This document shows positions 48,698-58,934 of a stretch of DNA of 64,000 nt, in pieces. This DNA is from Auriscalpium vulgare (lineage: Eukaryota; Basidiomycota; Agaricomycetes; Russulales; Auriscalpiaceae). The DNA is taken from the NCBI GenBank assembly GCA_019915015.1, contig JAHBBC010000054.1:1-64000 (forward strand). The letters are read 5' to 3'. Below the pieces are notes generated by a model, which was not told the DNA's origin, searched no databases, and saw nothing but the letters and a program-made list of their open reading frames with translations. Position numbers and translations under genes: made by a program. The first letter of the stretch is position 1. Every line of letters starts with the position of its first letter.

Positions 48698-49528
48698 TGC
48701 CAGTGATCCGACTGTGAATGGTGTGGCGGGGGCGCCGTATACGTATTTCCGTGGGGCTGTTGGTGGGGGTGGCTCGATGGGGGTGGTGGGCGCTGCGTGA
48801 TGTAAGCCGGGTAGCTCTGTTGATAGCTCGGCGGCGGTGGCTGTTGAAACGACCCCTGATGATGCGAGGGCTGCTCCTGCGCCGCTGGCGGAGGTGGCGC
48901 GGACTGCATACCATAAGGCGACTGAGGCGGGGCGTGCGACGAGTACTGCGGGGGATGTTGTGCGTAGCCACTCTGTGGGATCTATCGTTAGTATGACGTG
49001 CGTGGGAGGACCGCATGGAAAGCGCATTGCAATGATGCGGCAGGGAACGTGGCGGTGAAGCCTATCGGACGTAGTGAAAGGAACACCTACGTGGGAGGAT
49101 CTAGGTGAGACGCCGACGGTGTTCACAGGGGGGCGAGGACGTTTCTGCGCCGGGTCGACGTCGCGAGGGGACGGACCGGCGCCTACGGCCTGCGACATGT
49201 GCGGCATGCCCGAGGGTGCGTACGACGACTCGTGACGCGACGGGTGGTCCTGACTGCTCACCGCAGACGGGATGTGCTGCTGAGGGGGCAACATATGGGA
49301 CGGGGCGGACTGGGGTTGGTGCGAACGCGTCCATTCATGCCTCGGCGGGAGGTGGTTGGAGGTTGGGCCAGAGTGTTCGGGCGCGTTGGGGCCCGAGGGC
49401 TGTGGAGGCTCCTGAGCGGGCGGCGGGCGGTACTGAAAGTTGAGGTCCTTGAGGGACGGGAGACGAAATTCACTCTGGATGGGCATGGAGTAGGGGTGGG
49501 GCTGGGTGGAATGGTGAGCGGAAGCCAT
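47069..49528 (-). CDS. GATA-type zinc-finger transcription factor with long polyglutamine tract (NsdD-like)
   Basis: The ATG at 49528 is followed by a Pro/Gln/His-rich N-terminus containing [11 protein letters not shown]. After a polyglutamine run come [14 protein letters not shown] and [12 protein letters not shown], then an exon reading [15 protein letters not shown] and a helical segment ([20 protein letters not shown]). The single GATA finger is near the end at about 47690-47600: [20 protein letters not shown] then TLCNACGL, spacing C-X2-C-X18-C-X2-C, followed by a basic tail (KLMRKRDK). The 18-residue loop is the plant/NsdD/WC-2 form. The lack of a visible PAS domain and the helix before the finger favour NsdD over WC-2. 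In Aspergillus NsdD promotes sexual development; a developmental role here is inference. Confidence 0.8.
48514..48699. repeat. CTG/CAG trinucleotide repeat coding for polyglutamine
   Basis: Sixty-two consecutive codons of the GATA-factor gene are CAG/CAA (Gln), except two CAT (His) that split the tract into runs of 18 and 41 glutamines around a short HQH. Interruptions by CAA occur mainly toward both ends, with the longest pure CTG stretch at about 48539-48613. Apparent leucine- and alanine-rich frames on the plus strand are only shadows. Confidence 0.95.
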
Positions 49529-49705
49529 GACGGGGCAAGATCTGGCGAGATAGCGGTGCGAAGAAAGCCTAGAGACAAGAGGTGCTGATGGAGAAAAAAG
49601 ATCTTGGGGAGACTATCTGAGAGAGGTGCGAGACATCAAGAGCGGAAGGACGCTGCGGGGGCAGACGGCGTACGAGGAATGCTGACTAGACGCAGCGGAG
49701 CGAAC

Positions 49706-49735
49706 AAAGAGGCCGGGAATAAAGAGGCCGGGAAT
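49706..49735. repeat. Perfect 15-base tandem repeat, two copies
   Basis: AAAGAGGCCGGGAAT occurs at 49706-49720 and 49721-49735 without mismatch. It is upstream of the GATA-factor gene, probably in its promoter or leader. Confidence 0.85.
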
Positions 49736-52429
49736 ATTAGAGGGCCTGGGGGAATAAGTGGGAACGAGGAAAGGGTGTGGGACGGTGCGATGGAGGCGCT
49801 GGGCAGGAGGGCGGGAGAGAAGGGAGGACGGAGAGAGACAAGGGCTACGTTTTGAAAGCGGGAGTAGCCATTCGGGATCTTGGCGCCGCAGAGCGGAGTT
49901 TGAATCGTGATTTGGGCAAGCGCGGTGAGATGGCGGGTGCAAATCTGCGGAGGCGGCTGGCCGGGGCGTCTGGTGCGGCGGGTGGCGGGTGCGTCTGGTG
50001 CGTGCGGGGCTGGGGATGCAGAGAGACGGGCGAGGATCCATGGCGGACGGGGAAGGAGGTCAACCTGCCTTGCCCGATCGGCGTTTTTGTCGCCACGCGC
50101 GGCGAGATCCATGGAAATCTGGCCAATCGGTGATCAGGTAATCTCGCCCGATGCGGCTCCCAGATCTTTCCCGACAGCTACCGGTCTCATCCGGCACAAC
50201 GGCGCACTGGCGAAGCCCGCCGCTTCACAGGCCCACCTCGCGCAGCACGGTCCTCACGTAGCCTGTGCGATATCCATCCACCCACCCTCTGCATACTGCC
50301 CCCACCCCAGCTTCCCCAGTCTTGCACACATTCCCGGAATCCAAACCGAACCGAACCGCGGCCGGCACGGGAAGACGTCACATCGTCATCACGATCGCGC
50401 ACCACGGCCCACAGACGGGCCGCACTACGATCAGGCCCACCGGCCAACAGTGGGCAGGCCAACGCTGTCGCTCAAGAGTCGGACTTGTGGGCGTGTCATA
50501 GCAGGCCCTGAGCCTGAACGTTGGCCGCATCTACATCACGGGCAGCCGCGGTGGGCGTGAGGCGGCCAGCGGCGTCGCGCACCAGCGCGCAACGTGCGAT
50601 CGTCGGCCCGGCTTTCAAACTTGATTCAAACTTTTGAATCAAACGCACACTAATCTCGATCAGGATCCGTCGGACGCAACCAAGCAGTGTCGCACTTGAC
50701 CGACCTTGGTCCCAGGTTTGTCTGAAACATCCTCGCCAGGCGCGCTGTTCAAGAGTAAGCTGAGCACATTGCATAGAAACCATCCCGTCGGCTTGCGCGC
50801 AGCCATTGATTCAAGTGGTACCCCCCGATTTCCTCTATAGAGTCCATTACGTGCGCGCGCGCTCCACTTCGTGAACCATCCATTCAGTGCTAACACTCAA
50901 GACTACATCATGCACCCACCTCTGCCGAAGCGCGAATCACGTCCCGGCGCACATTCTGTACGCATGCACATGCGCTTGACGTGATGGCACGGGTGCAGTC
51001 TCAGTTACAAGGCAGTGCGTGGCGATTGTGGGCCCGTACATACATTCAACTTGTCCCGAAGGTTACGTCGTCCGGGCAGGGATGTGCGTCAGGGCCCGCG
51101 ACACTCAATTATTCACATTGTATCGGGTGCTGCCGGCGCGCGCTGTGGGTCACAGTTGTGCCGGGCGCGCTTGAACGCCGCGCTGACCGCCGCGCATCTA
51201 AGACTATTCAAAGACAAAATCAATAAGGACATGAACTAAGTACTGCAAGGATGTAATGCGCGATCCTTATACCTCCAAGCCAGTCCAGGCCCGAGACAAG
51301 CACGACGCGGCGCTTGACCTCGATCACTTGCGGGGCCCGCCCCCGTGCTGGTTCGCTGATCCTATCTAGATGTGCGCTGGGTAAATCGAAATTCAATCGC
51401 TCCTGACTGCTATAGATAGCCGGCCCCGCGCAACGATCGTGGCTAACAATCCGCGGACGGGAGCGTGGCGGGGCCGCGGGGATTTATACTGGATGTGATG
51501 TGCGGGGCAGGATAGATGGAGCACGCACTGCGTGCATGTTAGTTGAATTTGCCGTACCCCAAGGAGATCGAACAGTCCTGCCGCCAGCCTGCGTCATTAG
51601 ACGGCTCCTGATCGCCAGGGTCGGAGATATTGTCAACGCGTGCAGAGCAACTTGAAGAACCCCGATGCGCGTCGGTTTCTTGAAGCTTGTCATCTTGCGA
51701 GCCTCGGGCAGATCGCGTCTCCCCGATGCCTGGAATTGGAGCAACCGTTGACTGGAACTAAAAAGGGTGTGGAACAAGTGGACTGAGTCCTCCTTTCGCA
51801 TGGGGAAAGCAGCGGCCCTACATACTGCCATAGTGTAAGTATCTCCACTGGGCGTATGTGCGCGCGAGGCAAGGCGAGGCACTCAGGGCGGCGAGGAGAC
51901 AATTACGCCTGATGTCGCGGGGGCGAAATGCTCACGCGCATTCTGTTCGCGCCGATTGAATATTGAACATTCAGCCGCAGACATCAATATTGGTCGCCAA
52001 CCCTCGCCAACCTGACTCGTTCTCGGGGGTACCCCTGAAGCTGATACCACATACTTTTTAAAGCAAGCTATACACATCAACTTTACAGTCTAGCTCAATA
52101 GCAATATATGTGGCAAAAGTCAGTCGACCCTGACCAAGAGACGTTGTCAATTGCCGGCGGCGCGTACCCTCGCCTACCCTCGCGTACCACCTATATCTTC
52201 TGGAGCCACCACGGAGACGACCGAGCACCGACGTCGACACCGGCTAGTGCACGCAAGGCTAAAACTTGCACCCGCGGACAAGCATGTCAAGGAAGCCAGG
52301 GCGACGTGAAGTCCGCTTGGTCTGCGACGAAGGCACCTTACCAGGTTTAGTGGAAGGCCGTGCTCCGGTAGTCAAGATCGCTACGCCTCATGCTCCGCCA
52401 CGCGGTGGCAGGAGCACAGATGCTGGGCT

Positions 52430-52465
52430 TGCGCCTGGTTGCGCCTGGTTGCGCCTGGGTTGCGC
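52430..52465. repeat. Short tandem repeat of GCGCCTGGTT, about three copies
   Basis: The 10-base unit follows itself at about 52431-52460 with the last copy altered (GCGCCTGGGTTGCGCC). No gene context. Confidence 0.75.
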
Positions 52466-54654
52466 CCCGATTTCGACGCGGGAATGCGTCGTCCCTACGG
52501 GCATACAGGTTGCATATTACAAGCGGACATGGCATCAAGTGCGCCAAGGTCGGGAGGAGCAACGAGCCGTGGACCCATTGATAGAAAACGCCGACGATCA
52601 AGAGTGTCCATCGGACACAGAGAGCGCGTTAAGGCAGTCGTGCAGCGGCGTCGGATGGGCGTTACGGTCGGGCGTGTGTGATCGAGTGCGTAAGTGGGGC
52701 CGGGAAAGGAAGGCAGCGACCATTTGAGGACACGAACGCCGAGCAATGGAATGGCACGATATGCGTCGCATTCTCGAGTTGAATTAACATCCGCGCTAGG
52801 AGACTTCTATGCAGTTCGCGGAATTAGTGGCAGGCAGTCAGACAACGGACCTGACAGTGACTCGGAGTTCCTAAACGCCAGCAATGGCGCCCTTGCCCTG
52901 GCTGTGATGGTGACGTGCCGAACCAATCTTTCCCGGAGTGAACAAATCATCCAAGGCAGCTAGTAGGAGGGCACATCATCCTAGCATTTTGAGTCCAAGG
53001 TTTGTCGGATTCTGTCTGAGAGAGGCGGCGGGCCGGGCGCCGCCGGCGTAACCATCGACTCCCGGAAAAACCGTTTGGCCACCAACCACCAGAATCCGTG
53101 GGCTCGCACAGCTCGACTGCCGTTCTTCACCGCCATCATGCAAAATGATTTGCGTCGCTCTTACGGCGCAATTAGCTGGCCGCTTTTCATTCAGAGTAAG
53201 TAGACGTCAAAAGTTATGACGCGGCGATAGGCCTCCACATGACTGAGAACTGGGTCCTGCTGGGAAGCAACTTGTAAATCATGACTCGAAAATTGTCGTC
53301 GGCATCATGGATAGTGAGTTCATACATCCATTTGCAGGGTTTCCTGTCTTACTGAATCCCGCCTTGCACAGGCCGTATTATTTCCCCAGCTCTCTCCAGC
53401 TCTGCAACGGTCATAACGCCATGGACCAGCGATGCAACTTCCTGGCAGCGAAACCGTGACGTCGACGTCGACATCATCAGCAGGTCCTTATCGCTCAGGT
53501 GTTCGCCGACTTCGGCCAACATGAGTCCGCTTTCCTCGAGGCGCTGATAAGTAGTACATCTTGACGAGTTTTTTTTTGCCTTCTACGTGCTCTGCGCCCC
53601 TTCAAGATGAGTAATGTCGGTGATGCGGTGATGGGTTGGCCGCGGTGGGCAGAGCGCAGGCCGGGTATATCTTCCAAGCGCACCCTTCGATCCATACACA
53701 TGCTGGTCACGGCGTTGCTGAAGATCGATGAGCGCGCCCAGGTGGCTACGCAGGAGCTGCGACAGGCAACGATCCGCAGTGCTCGCAGGGGCACCCTCGT
53801 CGGACGAGCGCGGCTGCCAGCTACGTATACAAGATCCGGTGACCCTGGCATCCAAGGCAGTCGGCCTTCAACTGAAAGATATCTGCCCCCTATCACAAGA
53901 ACTCAATGCACCTTCTTTTCCTTCGACTTTCCGGATGCTTCTCCCCCTATCAGCAACGGAGCGGTGCGGCAGGGCGCGGCGACATGCAGATAACTTGTTC
54001 GGTTCAGCAATCGTCTGGGACACTTCTTGCCACAGTTCGCCTTTCAGATTTCCTAACATCCGTGTTCCCAACCACGCCTTTCCGTTCCTTCCAATCGAAA
54101 AAAAGCGAGTGATCGACAAGGTACGGGCGGACTAAGTAAGTACTCTACTCAATCATTCCTTCTGCGACGGCTGACAGGTACGTGGCGAAGCAGCGACGCG
54201 AATGCAGTGTTCTTCATCGCAGATGTCACCTTGCCGCGTGTCCGTTGTCAACTCCCCACCTCCCCCGAACATGCCCGCACGCACGTAGTTGATATCGTCT
54301 TTTCCGCATCTTGGCAGTCAGACTCTTATCTCATTCTGGTGTTATCAATCTCCTCTTAGGAACTCTCAGTGTTACCGGGGCCCAACGAGTTTACCGGGAG
54401 TGTCAAGAAGTGCAGACTGGCCCTGGCTGGCTACGCGCTCGATTGGCGGCTACTGTACGCCAACGCTCTGGTAATAGTCATAGCACGGCTCCGGCATCTC
54501 ATTTGGTGGCACATCGTTTTCGCGCTCTCGCCGCCGACACTTGTGACCATCATATATCAACAGGCAAACGTCATGCGCGATTCGTTCCGACAAGTTAGTT
54601 GCCTGTGGAGGTCATTCGCACCGTCCCCACCTCCTGGTGATTTGGCCCCGTTGA

Positions 54655-55602
54655 TTGCACAGCGTTTGGTCTTGTTCACGGAGTTGGCCGTTCAACGCTT
54701 TTGGCGGGCCCTGCGATATGGCTGCATGGCACCTCAAGGCACAAACCGCCCCTCTGCACAATGTAAGCATTGGACGGAATTTGCACGGTATAGATTGTTT
54801 TGTGACAAACACCATTGATCTCCACGGTCAACCACTGCAAATATCCCAACGGTGCAAACGCAAGCGCTGCAGCGGAATGCACTCAAGATCTCAGGTTGAG
54901 TGGCTTCAGATTCTAGTTCTGATCGGGACCTTCGAAGCGACATATCGCTTTTCATTTGCACGCAGAGGCGCTCCGGCAGTACGTTCGCTTGTCATAATAA
55001 GCGTCAACCCCGATGTTGACATTCACTTGGCAGACGCTGACCGGACGCCGCGCGATCGTTCACATGAACATGCTGCACAGTGGAATACCCGCTATTGTCA
55101 TTCAATTGGAGGACAATGCATCGCTGGAATCATATACGAAAGCGCCCCCATGCCGTGCCGAGCTTGGTTACTAACCCAAACTGAAGTTAGCCCACTCTCA
55201 GCATTATTACAGAATCGAATCGGGCCTGTCAAAAGTATGTTATACCCCTTTCAAGGACCCCTTTCAATATTACATAAAACGACCTATAACTTCGATACTA
55301 ACTCAGATCGGACGCACCAAAATCTGCCTGTCCGCTCTCTTCCCGCCCGCTCACGTCGTCCCATCTCTGACACCTTCAACACAAGAGAGAGTGTGTACTA
55401 CTGTAGCGTCTTGCGACGCTCTGCGCAACCCGCGATCCCTACCTGGATAGATGGCCGTGCAGGTCGATTACCCCAGCTGTCTGTCCAGTGCATCGAATCT
55501 GCCCATCTTCACGCCGCCGTCATTGATATCGGAACAGTCAAAAAGTCGCCCTTCTATCCTTCCCAGCTCCAATCTGTCACAGCAGAGCGAAACACCGTCT
55601 GA
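54655..55602 (+). CDS. Unexplained open frame of 315 codons
   Basis: An uninterrupted plus-strand frame from the ATG at 54655 to a stop at 55602, in a region of near-even base composition where frames this long are not expected by chance. The product has no signal peptide, membrane span or motif that I recognise and is rich in Arg, Ser, Leu and His. Its last 50 codons overlap the first exon of the next gene in another frame. No introns are suggested. It may be a true unknown gene, an exon of a longer gene, a remnant of a decayed element or chance. The codon use does not look strongly like that of neighbouring genes. Confidence 0.25.
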   Translation: MHSVWSCSRSWPFNAFGGPCDMAAWHLKAQTAPLHNVSIGRNLHGIDCFVTNTIDLHGQPLQISQRCKRKRCSGMHSRSQVEWLQILVLIGTFEATYRFSFARRGAPAVRSLVIISVNPDVDIHLADADRTPRDRSHEHAAQWNTRYCHSIGGQCIAGIIYESAPMPCRAWLLTQTEVSPLSALLQNRIGPVKSMLYPFQGPLSILHKTTYNFDTNSDRTHQNLPVRSLPARSRRPISDTFNTRESVYYCSVLRRSAQPAIPTWIDGRAGRLPQLSVQCIESAHLHAAVIDIGTVKKSPFYPSQLQSVTAERNTV

Positions 55603-57759
55603 CGCGGCGACGCCTATAGCAACCTCCGGGTTGGGTCATAGCAGCAGTGTTCCTGGGGCGCCTGCGCGGTCTCTTCGCATTGTGACGCTGGGCGCATTCA
55701 CGCCTTCTACTGGCTCTGCGATAAAGGAGGCTACTTCACAGGTACGTCGTGTTGTATGTGTCGCGTCCCCACTGCAGAACGCATCCGAGCTGTTTAGGAT
55801 GGCCCCTCGAGCACCGCAGCTGCAGATAGAGAGGAAGGAGAGCTTGAGGAGGATGAGGTCTGTGTCAGCTTATCTGTGTATCGCGAGGGCCATCCGAAAC
55901 TGAAGATGCAGCAGGCTTCCCCTACGGCGGTTTCGCGCTCCCCCGAAGAAGGCCTCGTGTCCCGCAGCCCAACTCTTCCCCTCGATCTAGAAGTCGCGCG
56001 TACTGCTATGCATCGCGTCCTGCAGGAAAATGTCCAGCGACGGCTCCCGCCTGGCCAGTCGCTTGACGCACGCATGAAGCAGAAGATCGTAGAGATGCTC
56101 ACTGACGATAGCGTGCGCGATTTTATGCGGCAGGCGCAGCTTGTACGGGAGCAGTTGACGGAACGTGCCAGGCGACTACGACCCCCAGCCGCAGTGAACC
56201 AATTTCCTGTTCAAGACGAGCCTCGCGCAGCGAAGCGGCTGCGTGAAAACGAAAGCGCAGGGATGGAGGAATGTCTGCGCTACAAAAGGGCACGCATCGC
56301 CAGCAGCGACTCCAATGTGTCCTGTGAAACTATGGTCAGCAGACGAACGAGCGACGCAACCCTGGTCGATGTTGCGGGCCTGTCGTATCGAAGCCCAGGA
56401 GCAGTCAAGCTTGTTGCAGCTGACAGGAAGTTGAGCGAAGCGGATGTATTTCTGGCCAAGCTCGCCGAGTCCCTACGCCCGGGGGATCCACATGCGCAGT
56501 CGACAAACGCCGCTGCTGCGGCAGCGCTGCACAACCCTTCCCCGATCAATAATGACATCCCGGCTTCCAGGAAGAACGACGGCAGTTTGCGTAGCCAACA
56601 TGCGCGCGACGATGTCGACCGCGGAATCATTCCAAGCACCAATCCTGGACAGTCCGTCCCCGGCCCGCTTCTCGAAGCCCAGTTGCGCAGTGCTGAACGC
56701 ACTCAGCCCCCAACTACACCACTCGCTGGACCGGCCACAGCCCATCAGGGGGCGAGTGCGAGAACCAACGACCCAGCCACAGACGCCCGGCCACAATGCA
56801 TAAATGAACCACGCGCGGACGCCCTCCCTCATCTTGAACCCGAACCGCACCCACACCTGTCCCCCCTCATCCCGACTACCGCATCTACCATGGGCCATCC
56901 GATCTGGACACGCACGCCGGCTGAGGTCATCGTTCCGCCTGTCAACCACGTCCCCCCCCCGCCGCCGCCACCGTCGCCACCTCCGCCACCCCCCGTCGCA
57001 CCGGTGCCAGGCCTGTGGTGCAACAAAGTCGGCGAACGCTCCGCGGATATCATCAGGGAGTCTTTCGAAGTCGACGCGGACACTGCCGCGGCGATTGATC
57101 GATGGGCGGCACGATATGAGCACTTCGAGTAAGTCTCTTCATTCTGAGCGTCATTTCGATGCTGACACTCTGAACGTTTTCCCGTTCCGCGTCACTTCCG
57201 CGCGTGCCTTCCGTCATGTATCAGCCCCACAGCCCGGCACGTCGCGGTCCACGTTTTATGTCTACCGCTCGAAGAAGTTACGGGAGTTGTCCAGCAAGTG
57301 GCGGCTGGCACACTCGCGCGCGACGCACTCCCGAGCGCGATGTGGGGTATCCAGACGGAGTGGCCTGATCTCGGTGCTCTGATGCTGCAGGTGAACCCGA
57401 CCGACGCGAACCCGCAGGCCTTCTCGGGCCCTGATATGGTGCGTTCTATGATGTTGTTCGCACTCGAGCACGTTCCTGATGCAGCGCCTCGGCGGCAATA
57501 GACACCTGGCGCGCCGTTCGACATCGGTTTCATGATTCGCGCAGGCGTCAATGAACTGTGGCTCACCCAACTCGAGGGCATGAATCATCGTATTTTTATC
57601 GTGCATGCCGCGCAACCATCGGAGAACGAGATCCAGGAGGCGAAGGCTTGGCAGGAGGCGAAGGCAGCACTGATTAGCGTCGCTGGTCGTGTGGACGGCG
57701 CCTCTAGTGCCTCTGTGTTCCTGCCTGTCCGTCGCGAGTCGTCGCGTTCCCAACTCTAG
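55451..57759 (+). CDS. Uncharacterised proline-rich protein with a conserved-looking C-terminal domain
   Basis: Four exons stay in phase: 55451-55741, 55798-57128, 57225-57438 and 57502-57759, for 697 residues. The N-terminal 400 residues are low-complexity with a helical stretch around EVARTAMHRVLQENVQRRLP and KQKIVEMLTDDSVRDFM, then Ser/Thr/Pro-rich sequence. Around residue 490 there is a pure proline tract (PPPPPPPSPPPPPP), a possible SH3/WW ligand. The last 170 residues look folded: HVAVHVLCLPLEEV, LPSAMWGIQTEWPDLGALML and DIGFMIRAGVNELWLTQLEG. I do not recognise this domain. The splice model is supported because the folded sequence appears only when the introns (GTACGT, GTAAGT and GTGCGT donors) are removed. 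Confidence 0.65.
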
Positions 57760-58934
57760 GTACTCCCCTCGACATCTCCCCCGCCATCCATCCATAGCGT
57801 ACCCACCTATTATTGATACCTGCCTTGTTGACATGACCAACTGTTTAATAGAGCTTTCGTGCGCAACCCGTCCGGCTGTTTCCGTCTAGGTTCAAGCCGC
57901 TTCTTGCGCCTCTTAATGGGCGCGCCCTAGTCAGCATACAATGCTGAGGGCGCCCAAGCTGACGGTTAAGAATGATAATACACTTCAACTTTAAAGCCGA
58001 TGGGATCATATTGAGCCACAAAGCATGAGTCCCCGACCAGACCGTTGAACGGTTGATGCGCGAGTGACACGATGAACATTCGACCTAGTGGCTCTGTGCA
58101 AATGACAGTGGATGCAGGTGCACGCTGGTCGCGAAGGGAGTAAGCCGGCGATGTGCCTCACTCGCAGTAGAGTCAGCAACTCACCTGCTGTGCAGCAACT
58201 GCACCGGCTCAGCTGAGGCACTGCAGGGCAAGCTACAAGATAAGGGCCGTTGCAGCTCGCGTGGGCGATCTATCAGCAGACGGTGCCATGGCGCTTATCT
58301 GTGGCGCTCGCTCCGACAATCGATCGAATTGGTTGGCCGCGTAAACCGGCTTCATTCCTCCTACCACCGTCACGTCGACGGTCGACCACGGCGACGCCTC
58401 CGGATCTCTCGCGTTGCCGTTGGTGGTACGGGTGGCGACTTGACGATCGCCGTGTGATGAGGCTGTCAAGCTTCAAGTCGCTAACGCCACCGCATCACAA
58501 GGCGAGCAGTCGTCCAGTGTCATTCAGCCAGACGAGCTGCATGCTCTGCGCGGTGAAGATTGGACCTGGCAACCCGCACGTATTGCTATCCTGCAGCTTG
58601 GCTTCGATTGGAAGCTCGCCTATACATGTGCTTACTTCTGCCATGCTCATGCGCTCCAGGTCCGGCGATTACTGATTACATTGCACAGCTGCAGGAGCAT
58701 CGAAATCACGCCGCGGCCAGATAGACGGCCGCATGCTGGCTCCTTCGGCTACTTGGTAACTCCATGATCATCCACCTCCGGACAATTTTAGTTGGTGACT
58801 CCGGTTCCTCGACGGTATCCTGGTGCTACATAAGGACGTGGCTCGGGAAGATTAAATGCATTCCTCACCCCCCGCCGCATCCTGCGCAAGTGTCACTGTC
58901 CTGATTACTCACCTTCGGAGTGACCTCAGGCAGC
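57760..58934. other. Intergenic region upstream of the OPT transporter
   Basis: About 1.2 kb with short chance frames only. A possible TATA-like ACATAAGG stands near 58829, about 100 bases before the transporter start. Nothing else is supported. Confidence 0.45.

Larger units (their letters stand above)
49529..54654. other. Gene-poor region upstream of the GATA factor
   Basis: More than 5 kb without a gene I can support on either strand. The first 600 bases are GC-rich and likely hold the GATA-gene leader and promoter. A perfect 15-base tandem repeat (AAAGAGGCCGGGAAT) lies at 49706-49735, and a 10-base unit (GCGCCTGGTT) repeats about three times at 52430-52465. From about 50,900 the base composition is more even and short frames are interrupted everywhere, as in old decayed elements. 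No transposase, reverse transcriptase or long terminal repeat was recognised. Confidence 0.5.

Noticed and set aside
48441..48800. Alanine- and leucine-repeat proteins on the plus strand
   Set aside because: These are other frames of the CTG/CAG repeat that codes polyglutamine in the GATA gene.
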